Source of the DNA: Spartobacteria bacterium
GTDB taxonomy: Bacteria > Verrucomicrobiota > Verrucomicrobiia > Chthoniobacterales > UBA10450
DNA: 6,978 bases
Reading direction: 5' to 3'
Assembly (NCBI GenBank): GCA_003445855.1
Contig: DMCG01000199.1
Location: 1-6,978, forward strand
The translations under genes and the position numbers were made by a program. Below the pieces are notes generated by a model. The model saw only the letters and a list, made by a program, of their open reading frames with translations, made no database searches and was not told the origin of the DNA. Below, in pieces: positions 1 through 6,412 of the stretch. Numbering within the stretch: the first letter of the stretch is position 1; each line of letters starts with the position of its first letter.

Positions 1-368
1 TCCAGGCGCTGCGCCATCGCTATCCCGGCCATCGCCTTTGGGCCGTTTTCGAGCCGCGTTCGAACACGACACGGCGCGCCGTTTTCCAGCAACAACTGCC
101 GGATGCGCTGCAACTGGCCGATGGCGTTTTCATCGCGCAAGTAGCGAAGCTCGAGCAAATTCCAGAAAAGGAGCGATTAAATCCAGAGGCGGTTGTCGAT
201 GCAATTGCGAACTCCGGGCGGCCGGCATTTTACGAAGAGAACGCGGATGCAATCGTCGATCGAATCGTTCCCATGTTGCAACCGAAGGATGTGGTGGTTG
301 TTTTCAGCAACGGTGGCTTCGATAACATTCACGAGAAGTTGTTAAAGGCGCTCGGATCGAAATTGTAG
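1..368 (+). CDS. mpl: UDP-N-acetylmuramate:L-alanyl-gamma-D-glutamyl-meso-diaminopimelate ligase, C-terminal part (5' end outside window)
   Basis: This is the last 121 codons of a Mur-ligase-family enzyme, read from base 3 to a TAG at 366-368. Mpl is a cytoplasmic ATP-dependent ligase that joins recycled murein tripeptide to UDP-MurNAc, returning wall fragments to peptidoglycan synthesis. Two stretches identify it. AVFEPRSNTTRR, at residues 14-25 of the visible part, matches the Mur C-terminal-domain motif (FEPRSNT) seen in Mpl. FSNGGFDNIHEKLL, at residues 101-114, matches the end of Mpl, where other Mur ligases diverge. Between them the order 'AL..AD.VF' and 'D.IVP...P.D.VVVFSNGG' also follows the family. 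The ATP-binding central domain is outside the window. The stop codon abuts a pair of hairpins, and the next gene is convergent. A MurC-like relative is the main alternative, but the NGGF...H.KLL ending favours Mpl. Confidence 0.9.
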   Translation, partial: QALRHRYPGHRLWAVFEPRSNTTRRAVFQQQLPDALQLADGVFIAQVAKLEQIPEKERLNPEAVVDAIANSGRPAFYEENADAIVDRIVPMLQPKDVVVVFSNGGFDNIHEKLLKALGSKL

Positions 369-414
369 GGCGGCGATCTTCGCCGCCATCTTCCGGCGGC
401 CAAAATGGCCGCCC
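368..414. repeat. Tandem perfect palindromes (REP-like or bidirectional terminator) between convergent genes
   Basis: Two perfect 8-bp stems with 3-nt loops lie side by side. GGCGGCGA (369-376) pairs with TCGCCGCC (380-387), and GGCGGCCA (395-402) pairs with TGGCCGCC (406-413). The outer GGGCGGC (368-374) also pairs with GCCGCCC (408-414), and the inner GCCGCC (382-387) with GGCGGC (395-400), so the block can fold as two hairpins or as one long hairpin. It fills most of the 55-nt gap between the stop of mpl and the stop of the opposing gene. There is no T-run on either side, so it is not a classic intrinsic terminator. It could still stop or protect both converging transcripts, or it could be one copy of a dispersed palindromic element. 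The palindromes are seen directly; the roles are inferred. Confidence 0.6.
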
Positions 415-423
415 GACAATGTT

Positions 424-870
424 TCATTTCGCCGCCGAGGTGTGATCGTGCACGATCCGCCAACCTTCCGCCAGGCGCCGGAAGACAAGGGTGAACCGTC
501 CATGTGGCTTGTCGATCTTGCGTTTGAGTTGCCAACGCCCAACGACGATCGCCGCGTTCGAGCCGAGTCGAGTAATTTCCAGGTCAGAGAACATGAGCGT
601 GCCCATTTTCTCGCGATCCGAATATTTTTTCTTGTAACGATCGCGGACTGTCTGCCAACCGCGCGTGACGGTGTCTTCGGAAACAAAGGTTGTCGATCTT
701 GAGCGGGCGTATCCATTCATGAATCCATCGATGTCGCCGCGATTCCAGGCTCGCTGCTGCGCGTGAAGGATTTCGCGGATTTCCGCGGCCGGGTCCGCTG
801 CCGCAGCGGCAGACGCTCCAAAAACAGTCGCAGCCAAAATGAGCAACGAAATCTTTTGCAAGATCGACAT
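424..870 (-). CDS. Secreted SnoaL-like / DUF4440 family protein (NTF2-like fold)
   Basis: This 148-residue protein starts at ATG (868-870 on the minus strand) and ends with TGA (424-426). Residues 1-25 form a Sec signal peptide: Lys6, a hydrophobic run from Ile7 to Gly18, then an Ala-rich region with likely cleavage after Ala25 (AAA|DP). The mature ~123 residues show the DUF4440/SnoaL pattern: an opening helix with QQRAWNRGD (38-46), then GFMNGYARS (49-57), TTFVS (60-64), TRGW (69-72), a strand-rich second half, and the closing GWRIVHDHTS (136-145). Members of this cone-shaped fold act as small enzymes or ligand binders, and the substrate of this subgroup is unknown. Many relatives have Trp after the Tyr in the position of Tyr54-Ala55. 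The gene is divergent from gspD and convergent with mpl, so it is probably its own transcript. No clear Shine-Dalgarno precedes the ATG. The family call is firm; a function cannot be given. Confidence 0.85.
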   Translation of the reverse strand: MSILQKISLLILAATVFGASAAAAADPAAEIREILHAQQRAWNRGDIDGFMNGYARSRSTTFVSEDTVTRGWQTVRDRYKKKYSDREKMGTLMFSDLEITRLGSNAAIVVGRWQLKRKIDKPHGRFTLVFRRLAEGWRIVHDHTSAAK

Positions 871-940
871 TTTCTAACGCTGCGCCGTCACACCTGTCGA
901 GCTTACAGCGGCGATCTTCGTTTCCCGTGGGCAAAGCGGA

Positions 941-970
941 TTGACGGTGGTAGTGTAGCTTAAGTAAATA
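941..970 (+). promoter_or_regulatory. Weak sigma70-like promoter candidate for the gspD operon
   Basis: TTGACG (941-946, five of six matches to the -35 consensus) is followed after 18 nt by TAAATA (965-970), a poor -10 match. If used, transcription would begin about at the GTG start of gspD (976), giving a leaderless message. That would agree with the absence of any Shine-Dalgarno there. The 105-nt region 871-975 also has to hold the promoter of the divergent DUF4440-like gene, for which no convincing boxes were found. Confidence 0.25.
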
Positions 971-975
971 CGACC

Positions 976-3312
976 GTGCCAAGATTTTTTTGCGTAGCCG
1001 CGGTGGCCGCCGCCACGTCGGCTGCTGTTTTTCTCCACGCCGCGCATGGCGCGCCAACACCTCTGCCACCGGTGCCGGTGACCGCGCCGACTCCGGGCCG
1101 GAGCGCCCCGCCGGGCGCGCCGGATGTGGTGCCGAACATGCAATTTCCAAACAGCGATGTTCAGGATGTGCTGCATTTTTACGAACAGCTCACAGGCGCA
1201 AAGCTCGTCATGGACAATACAGTTCAGGGCAAGGTCAACATTTTTATCAGCAAGCCGGTGCCGCGCGAAGAAGCGATCAAGATCATTGAGATGAATTTGC
1301 TGCTGAACGGCTTTTCTCTGGTTCCCTCGGGCACCGACATCGTAAAGGTGATCGGCATCGCCAAAAATCCGCGCACGGCGGGTGTGCCGGTTATTTCGGA
1401 CCTGGCGGAAATTCCGTCCGGCGAACATGTCATCAGTTTTCTTTTCAAACTGCGCTACGCCGATCCGCAGGAATTGGCGCAAGTGCTTGCCCAATACTTG
1501 CAGTCAACCCAAGCGGCCTATACGTCGATCCTGGCCTTGCCGAAATCTTCCAGCCTTCTGGTCACGGAAAGTTCCAGCGCCATTCGCAGTGTCGCCCACA
1601 TTGTCGAGCAGATCGACATTCCACCGGCGGAAGTGGTGAGCGAATTCATCAAACTGGAGCGGGCCGACGCGAGCAAAGTGGTCGATCTGCTGAAAGATAT
1701 TTTCGAGAAAGGCAGCCAGCCTTACGGGCCGACCGGAGTTCGCGGCGTGCGCGTGCCCGCACCTATGCCGCAACCGGTGCAAGTCGAAAGTGAAGCCAGT
1801 GCGTTCGCCGCGCTGACGGAGGACTCAGTGGTCGTGGGCAAAATCAAACTCACGGCCGATGTGCGCACGAACCGCATTCATGTCGTGACGCGGCCGATCA
1901 ACATGCCCTTCATCCGCAAGCTGGTCGCGGAATTTGATGCGAACGTTGAATTCGCCAAACCGGTCACGCGACCGCTGCGCTACATTTCGGCGGCGGACGT
2001 GTTGCCCGTGCTTGTGCAAGCCTTGACTGAACCCGGAACGACCGCGCAGGGCGGCGAAGGTGGTGCAGCCCAGCCCGGTCCACAAGCATCGCCACCGCGC
2101 CGCACTACTTCCACGACAACCGGCCCCAATTATACCTCAACTTCATCGAGCACTGGGGGAGGCGACAGCACACTCAATATTTCGGAAGAACTTTCGACCC
2201 AAGCGGTCGACACCACGCCCAAAGCGGTGACGGTCGGCAACGCCAAGATTATCGCGGACCAGCGAGCAAACACAATCATCGTGCTCGGCAATCGCGAGGT
2301 CGTCGTCAAGGTCGGAAAGATTCTCGATGAAATGGACGTGAAAGCGCCGCAAGTCGCGCTCAGCACCGTCATCGGGGAGTTGACACTCCACAATGATGAA
2401 GAATTCGGCGTCGATTACTTTTTGAAATACCGAAACAAAGTCGTCAGCACTTCGCGCAACACGAGCGTGCCGATTCCGGTGCCGACTGTGAGTGGTTCGC
2501 CGCCCACTGTTGCAGGCATCGTCGATCCTGCTAGCTTAATTAATTTCAGTCAGATCATTCAGAACGTAGCTAGCGGCACGAATGTGTACGTCGCCGCGGG
2601 CAATTATCTTTCGGCGATTGTGCACCTGCTCAACTCGACCGGTAACTTCAAGGTCATTTCGCGGCCGATGGTTTTCACGAGCAACAACAAGAAAGCGATC
2701 ATCGCGTCGGGAACGGAGATCCCAGTTCCGGTGAGCACGCTCTCATCCGTCGTCAACGCCACCAACAATGGGACGAATATCGGGCAGCAATCGAGCATTC
2801 AATTTAAGAAAGTCGCGCTGCAACTTGAGGTGGTGCCGCTGATCAATTCGGAGAAGGAAGTGTCGCTCGATATTCTCCAGAAGATCGACAGTCTCGCGGG
2901 AACGACTCGTATCGATAATAACGACATTCCGAACATCGCCACGCGTTACATTCGCACCAATGTCTCCGCACCGAATGGATCGACAATCGTTTTGGGCGGT
3001 CTCATCACCGACAGTAAGACCAAAAATACCTCAGGGATTCCGATTCTCGATCGCATCCCGCTGTTCGGATATCTCTTTCGCAACACGAGCAAAATCAAAG
3101 ATCGCACGGAGTTGATCATTTTGATGCGACCGGAAGTTACGCTGACCAAGCTCGATCTCTATCGTCTCCGGCAGAAGAGCGAGGACAGAACGCATTTCGG
3201 GCCCGAGCTCGACCAAGATGATTGTCCGGATTGCCCAAAGACGAGCGACGGCAAGCAATTGCCGCCGCCCGATCTGCCATCGGTGAAAGACGTCATAAAA
3301 GGCGGTAAGTGA
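976..3312 (+). CDS. gspD: Type II secretion system secretin GspD
   Basis: This 778-residue protein is the outer-membrane channel subunit of type II secretion, which exports folded periplasmic proteins. The GTG start is the only option because a frame stop (TAA 961-963) lies just upstream, and it yields a good signal peptide (hydrophobic 4-20, likely cleavage AHG|AP after residue 25). Domains in order: Pro-rich linker (26-50); N0 (about 53-125, beginning PNMQFPNSDVQDVL); N1 (about 150-215); N2 (about 220-327, with a Pro/Val-rich insert near 247-280); N3 (about 330-455), split by a Ser/Thr/Gly/Pro-rich insert at 352-399; and the secretin beta-barrel (about 458-720). The last includes FKVISRP (558-564), IVLGGLITD and RIPLFGYLF (693-701). 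The tail (about 725-778) has an unusual CPDC (750-753). It is slightly longer than a typical GspD because of the inserts. N0-N3 plus the downstream gspE favour GspD over a PilQ-type secretin. It is first in the operon, 7 nt before the next gene. Confidence 0.95.
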   Translation: MPRFFCVAAVAAATSAAVFLHAAHGAPTPLPPVPVTAPTPGRSAPPGAPDVVPNMQFPNSDVQDVLHFYEQLTGAKLVMDNTVQGKVNIFISKPVPREEAIKIIEMNLLLNGFSLVPSGTDIVKVIGIAKNPRTAGVPVISDLAEIPSGEHVISFLFKLRYADPQELAQVLAQYLQSTQAAYTSILALPKSSSLLVTESSSAIRSVAHIVEQIDIPPAEVVSEFIKLERADASKVVDLLKDIFEKGSQPYGPTGVRGVRVPAPMPQPVQVESEASAFAALTEDSVVVGKIKLTADVRTNRIHVVTRPINMPFIRKLVAEFDANVEFAKPVTRPLRYISAADVLPVLVQALTEPGTTAQGGEGGAAQPGPQASPPRRTTSTTTGPNYTSTSSSTGGGDSTLNISEELSTQAVDTTPKAVTVGNAKIIADQRANTIIVLGNREVVVKVGKILDEMDVKAPQVALSTVIGELTLHNDEEFGVDYFLKYRNKVVSTSRNTSVPIPVPTVSGSPPTVAGIVDPASLINFSQIIQNVASGTNVYVAAGNYLSAIVHLLNSTGNFKVISRPMVFTSNNKKAIIASGTEIPVPVSTLSSVVNATNNGTNIGQQSSIQFKKVALQLEVVPLINSEKEVSLDILQKIDSLAGTTRIDNNDIPNIATRYIRTNVSAPNGSTIVLGGLITDSKTKNTSGIPILDRIPLFGYLFRNTSKIKDRTELIILMRPEVTLTKLDLYRLRQKSEDRTHFGPELDQDDCPDCPKTSDGKQLPPPDLPSVKDVIKGGK

Positions 3313-3319
3313 TCTCTGT

Positions 3320-3718
3320 ATGAAAAAGGCGATTCTGATCGCGCTCGCAATTGGATTGAGCCCCGTTCTCGGGCAAGCGTCGGACGATCCGTTCTTTCAT
3401 TCCACCGATAGTTTGGCGCCGCGTGATGACTGGGGATTGCTCCACCAAATGCCCGCGCCCAATGCCACCGATTTCGAGCCACGCTATCACTGGCGACCGC
3501 TCTATTATCTGGAATCCAGCAGGGAACTCATGACGCAACCGGCTTATGTGGGCGCACTGCAACGGGATTTGCGCCGGCTGGGTTACTATTGCGGCGAGAC
3601 CGATGGAGTTTTTTCTCCTGAGGTGAGTGCCGCGATCGCGCGTCTACAAAAAAATTGCTCTATGCGTGTGACCGGCACTCTGAATATCCCAGTTCGAAGA
3701 ACCTTGCACTTGCCTTAG
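3320..3718 (+). CDS. Secreted peptidoglycan-binding domain protein within the type II secretion operon
   Basis: This 132-residue protein starts at ATG 3320, 7 nt after the gspD stop, and ends with TAG 3716-3718, 8 nt before gspE, so the three genes are almost certainly co-transcribed. Residues 1-21 are a signal peptide (MKKAILIALAIGL core, cleavage near LGQAS|DD). Residues 22-70 are a linker rich in aromatic residues, with no recognised fold. Residues 76-132 match the PG_binding_1 three-helix fold (PF01471 type): ALQRDLRRLGYY (79-90), G-x-x-DG-x-F (GETDGVF), a helix with AAIARLQ, then VTGTLNIPVRRTL. Two cysteines inside the domain (Cys91, Cys113) could form a disulfide in the periplasm. No catalytic domain is fused to it, so a binding or anchoring role is likely. 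From context I infer help in placing or holding the secretin in the wall, as GspA/ExeA-type, LysM-containing or TsaP proteins do for other secretins. It is not a homologue of those that I can recognise. Confidence 0.85.
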   Translation: MKKAILIALAIGLSPVLGQASDDPFFHSTDSLAPRDDWGLLHQMPAPNATDFEPRYHWRPLYYLESSRELMTQPAYVGALQRDLRRLGYYCGETDGVFSPEVSAAIARLQKNCSMRVTGTLNIPVRRTLHLP

Positions 3719-3726
3719 AGTTCGGC

Positions 3727-5463
3727 ATGAACGCCGCCGTTAGCCAATCCCTTATCGATCTTCTCATGGCGAGCGGCGTGTCGTCGCGCGAGGAAGCGGC
3801 GGAGCTTGCCACAAATCAGAACGGCGGTTCGTGGACGACGCAGATGCTCGATTCCGGCCGCGTCGACGAGCAAAAGTTCCTGACGGCGGTCGGAAATTTC
3901 TTTCGCGTGCCGGTTGTCTCGATTGATCCGAAGACGATCGACCGGGAGGCATTGTCGATCTTGCCCAGTCGTTTTGTTTTTCAACATCACATTCTGCCGG
4001 TTGAGGTGAAGGAAAATTCGGTCGTGCTGGCGACCTACGACCTTTTCAATTCCGTCGGCCGTCAGCTCGTGTCACAGCTTTTGAAAAAGCCGGCCGAGTG
4101 GGTGCTCGTGCCGCGCGCCCAGCTTCTGCGCGCGATGAAAGCTCTTTATGGCGTCGGCGCCGAAACGTTCGACGAAATTCTCAAAACTAATCGCTCGTTC
4201 GAAATCTTGCAGGACGCCGAGACGAGCACCGACCTGACCGCGGACGATCCGGAAGCTTCGGTCGTCAAGTTTGTCAATCAGATCATTCGCGAGGCGATCA
4301 TCGAGCGCGCGACCGACATTCACGTCGAGCCGCTCGAAAACGATCTGCGCATTCGTTATCGCATCGACGGGATTTTGCACGAAGTCGCCGTGCCGCCGCA
4401 GTTGCGGCTGCTGCAATCCGCCATCATCTCGCGTTTGAAAGTGATGGCGCACATGGACATTGCCGAGCGGCGCTTGCCGCAGGATGGGCGGATGAATTTG
4501 CACGCCAACAATCAAGAGATCGATGTGCGCGTCTCCACGATTCCCACCGTCAACGGCGAGTCGATCAGTTTGCGTCTCCTCAGCCGGAGCGAGCAGCAGT
4601 TTGGTTTCGAGCGCCTCGACCTGAGCAAGAAACAGGAGCGCGTCATTCGCCATCTGCTCGCGCTACCCAACGGAATCATTTTGCTCACCGGGCCGACCGG
4701 CTGCGGAAAATCGACATCGCTTTATTGCTTTCTCTCCAGCATCAACTCAGTGCAGCGACGCATCATCACCATCGAAGAACCGGTGGAATATCGTTTGCCC
4801 GGCGTTTCGCAGATCGACGTAAAACCGGAAATCGATCTGACGTTCGCGAAAGGTCTGCGCCACATTTTGCGGCAGGACCCGAACGTCGTTATGGTCGGCG
4901 AAATTCGCGACACCGAAACGGCGGACATCACGATCCGCGCGGCCATGACGGGCCATCTTGTTTTTAGCACGCTGCACACGAACGACGCGGTCGGCGGCAT
5001 CACGCGGTTGCTCGACATGGACGTGGAGGCATTTCTGCTCGCGTCAGTCGTGAAATCATTCATCGCGCAACGATTGGTGCGCACGATCTGTCGCGACTGC
5101 AAAGAGGTCGTCGGCTATCCGGTTGAATACCTCAATGAAATTGGCGCAATAGTGGTGCCGGACTTCAAGTATTATCGCGGCGCCGGTTGCGATAATTGCC
5201 GGCAAACCGGTTATCAAGGACGCGTCGCGATTTATGAAATCTGCGTCGTGACTGAGCCGCTGAAAAGGTTGATCATGCAAAAACGCGACGGCGGCGAGCT
5301 CAAGCAATGCGCCATCGCCGAAGGCATGGAAACTTTGCGGCAGGACGGCTGGCGTCGCGTCGCACAAGGAATTACCACCATCGAAGAAGTCGTGCGCGTC
5401 ACGCAGACCGACGAAGTGATGGCCGAAACGGCGGAAGAAGCCGAGCCGGTGGTGGCGAGCTGA
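3727..5463 (+). CDS. gspE: Type II secretion system ATPase GspE (PilB/GspE family)
   Basis: This 578-residue cytoplasmic hexameric ATPase powers pseudopilus assembly. ATG 3727 is chosen because an AGAG lies six bases upstream, the gap to the preceding stop is 8 nt, and the protein then begins directly with the N-terminal domain. The open frame extends back to a TTG at 3655, but that part overlaps the preceding gene and resembles nothing. Residues about 40-145 form a GspE/MshE N-terminal domain (LPSRFVFQHHILPVEV region). The ATPase core follows: Walker A GPTGCGKST (322-330); Asp box TIEEPVEY (348-355); Walker B VVMVGE (387-392) with the following IRD; and His box TGHLVFSTLH (408-417). A zinc tetracysteine comes next, with CRDC (455-458) and CDNC (488-491). 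All key residues are present, so it should be active. The tetracysteine fits both GspE and PilB, and the adjacent secretin favours GspE. A strong terminator follows, and no gspF is next. Confidence 0.93.
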   Translation: MNAAVSQSLIDLLMASGVSSREEAAELATNQNGGSWTTQMLDSGRVDEQKFLTAVGNFFRVPVVSIDPKTIDREALSILPSRFVFQHHILPVEVKENSVVLATYDLFNSVGRQLVSQLLKKPAEWVLVPRAQLLRAMKALYGVGAETFDEILKTNRSFEILQDAETSTDLTADDPEASVVKFVNQIIREAIIERATDIHVEPLENDLRIRYRIDGILHEVAVPPQLRLLQSAIISRLKVMAHMDIAERRLPQDGRMNLHANNQEIDVRVSTIPTVNGESISLRLLSRSEQQFGFERLDLSKKQERVIRHLLALPNGIILLTGPTGCGKSTSLYCFLSSINSVQRRIITIEEPVEYRLPGVSQIDVKPEIDLTFAKGLRHILRQDPNVVMVGEIRDTETADITIRAAMTGHLVFSTLHTNDAVGGITRLLDMDVEAFLLASVVKSFIAQRLVRTICRDCKEVVGYPVEYLNEIGAIVVPDFKYYRGAGCDNCRQTGYQGRVAIYEICVVTEPLKRLIMQKRDGGELKQCAIAEGMETLRQDGWRRVAQGITTIEEVVRVTQTDEVMAETAEEAEPVVAS

Positions 5464-5488
5464 GAGCAGCTAAGATCGACAATCACAC

Positions 5489-5518
5489 ATCGCGCGGTCG
5501 TCGCGCGATTTTTTTTTT
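5489..5518 (+). terminator. Rho-independent terminator of the gspD-gspE operon
   Basis: ATCGCGCG (5489-5496) pairs perfectly with CGCGCGAT (5502-5509) around a 5-nt loop, followed at once by ten T residues (5509-5518). It begins 25 nt after the gspE stop. The T-run is only on the plus strand, so it ends the secretion operon and not the opposing rpe transcript. Confidence 0.9.
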
Positions 5519-5524
5519 GATCGG

Positions 5525-5620
5525 CGAGCGCCCCCGGCTCGTGTGCTGGTTTTGGCGGCCCGCCAAAACAATTAAGTTCGCGACCGCGAGCCGCAGTCGG
5601 CCGCACGCGAGCCGCGTGCG
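5525..5620. other. Hairpin cluster between the converging gspE and rpe genes
   Basis: The 113 nt between the terminator and the rpe stop (5519-5631) hold no gene but three stem-loops. CGAGC/GCTCG pairs at 5525-5529/5537-5541. GTTTTGGCG/CGCCAAAAC is a perfect 9-bp stem at 5549-5557/5561-5569. CGCACGCG/CGCGTGCG is an 8-bp stem at 5602-5609/5613-5620. The last lies 11 nt downstream of the rpe stop on the minus strand and is the best candidate for ending or protecting the rpe message, though no T-run follows it. A 10-bp direct repeat, CGCGAGCCGC, occurs at 5585-5594 and 5606-5615. The structures are seen directly; their role is inferred. Confidence 0.45.
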
Positions 5621-5631
5621 CTCCCCAGAAC

Positions 5632-6297
5632 TTATTTCCCGCGTAACTCGGCGATCGCTTCCCGATAATCTTTCGTGTGAAAGATGGAGGTGCCGGCGAC
5701 GAGGACATTGGCGCCGTTTTGGATCGACAATCGCGCGGTCTCGGCGTTGATGCCGCCGTCGACTTCGATGTCGATCTTGCGTTCGCGCGCTTTATTCCAC
5801 TCGGCGGCGCGTTTCACTTTTTCCATTTGATCGGCGCGGAACGATTGACCGCCGAAGCCGGGATGTACGGTCATGACGAGCAAGATGTCGATCTTGTCCA
5901 GGAACGGCTCGACTGACTCAAACGGTGTTGCGGGATTCAAAGACAAACCGGCTCGACAACCGTCTTCTCCAATTTGTCTCAAGGTTTTCTCAACATCGTG
6001 TTTCGCCTCCGGCTCGACATGAACGGTGATCGAGTCTGCGCCGGCTTCGACAAAGCGCGGGACGTAATGATCGGCATGCTCGATCATCAAATGCACATCG
6101 AGGGGCAGCTTCGTTTGTTTGTGCACAAGATCGACAATCGCCGGGCCAAAGGAAATGTTGTCGACGAAATGGCCGTCCATGATGTCGCAATGAATCCAAT
6201 CTGCGCCGGCTTGTTCGGTGGCGCGGACTTCATCGGCCAATTTTGAAAAGTCGGCCGCGAGGATGGAGGGAGCAACGATGATTTTTTGCGGAGTCAC
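5632..6297 (-). CDS. rpe: Ribulose-phosphate 3-epimerase
   Basis: This 221-residue TIM-barrel enzyme interconverts D-ribulose 5-phosphate and D-xylulose 5-phosphate in the pentose phosphate and related pathways. It is full length for the family. Family motifs are intact: APSILAADF (9-17), WIHCDIMDGHFV (34-45), LDVHLMIE (66-73), MTVHPGFGGQ (142-151), VDGGIN (179-184) and AGTSIF (201-206). The metal-binding and acid-base residues His36, Asp38, His69 and Asp180 are all present. The start is GTG (6295-6297 on the minus strand). An in-frame stop lies about 24 nt upstream, so no ATG start is possible, and no Shine-Dalgarno is visible. It stands alone here, convergent with the secretion operon and divergent from mreB. 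It is probably a monocistronic housekeeping gene with its control region in the repeat-bearing intergenic segment. Confidence 0.96.
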   Translation of the reverse strand: MTPQKIIVAPSILAADFSKLADEVRATEQAGADWIHCDIMDGHFVDNISFGPAIVDLVHKQTKLPLDVHLMIEHADHYVPRFVEAGADSITVHVEPEAKHDVEKTLRQIGEDGCRAGLSLNPATPFESVEPFLDKIDILLVMTVHPGFGGQSFRADQMEKVKRAAEWNKARERKIDIEVDGGINAETARLSIQNGANVLVAGTSIFHTKDYREAIAELRGK

Positions 6298-6320
6298 GTT
6301 GTCGAAGTTAAGCGTACAAC

Positions 6321-6407
6321 GTTAAATCGTTAAAATGTTAAATCGTCGGGAGGTGTTGGAGTAATGACCGAATTACGATTTAACGGTTCACGGTTTAGCG
6401 GTTCAAC
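6321..6407. repeat. Opposed array of ~8-bp AT-rich repeats between rpe and mreB
   Basis: The left block is three contiguous 8-mers: GTTAAATC (6321-6328), GTTAAAAT (6329-6336) and GTTAAATC (6337-6344). The right block is four units in the opposite orientation: GATTTAAC (6377-6384), GGTTCAC (6385-6391, one base short), GGTTTAGC (6392-6399) and GGTTCAAC (6400-6407). A 32-nt non-repeat spacer separates them. The innermost parts form a perfect 10-bp inverted repeat (6337-6346 with 6375-6384), and the ends pair as ACGTT (6319-6323) with AACGT (6405-6409). The block is much richer in A+T than the genes beside it. It could be a multi-site operator for the divergent genes, or one copy of a dispersed repeat family. 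Confidence 0.7.
6378..6406 (-). promoter_or_regulatory. Weak promoter candidate for rpe inside the repeat array
   Basis: On the minus strand TTGAAC (complement of 6401-6406) is followed after 17 nt by TTAAAT (complement of 6378-6383), each matching four of six consensus bases. Both boxes are made of repeat units, so the matches may merely reflect the AT-rich repeats. The leader to the rpe GTG would be about 75 nt. Confidence 0.2.
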
Positions 6408-6412
6408 GTAGT

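Noticed and set aside
38..325. 95-residue plus-strand ORF at the window start
   Set aside because: Out of frame with the clearly recognisable Mpl C-terminus covering the same bases.
985..991. T7 run at codons 4-6 of gspD as a sign of a frameshift
   Set aside because: The annotated frame gives a proper signal peptide from the GTG, and no other start is found upstream in the other frames.
584..1150. 188-residue minus-strand ORF across the gspD start
   Set aside because: Arg/His-rich composition, overlaps both gspD and the DUF4440-like gene in other frames, and matches no family; a shadow frame.
3648..3654. A7 run in the peptidoglycan-binding gene that could allow a -1 frameshift into the open gspE frame
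   Set aside because: The product would carry a signal peptide on a cytoplasmic ATPase, which makes no topological sense, and the intact protein has its expected C-terminal domain without a shift.
3655..3726. Upstream extension of gspE to a TTG start
   Set aside because: The added 24 residues overlap the preceding gene in another frame and resemble no GspE N-terminus; ATG 3727 has better spacing.
5549..5569. Perfect 9-bp hairpin as an intrinsic terminator for rpe
   Set aside because: In the rpe direction the T residues are in the 5' arm and the 3' side is AAAAC with no T-run following, so it does not have terminator form.
6321..6407. CRISPR array
   Set aside because: Units are only 7-8 bp, contiguous without spacers, and inverted between blocks; no cas genes are nearby.
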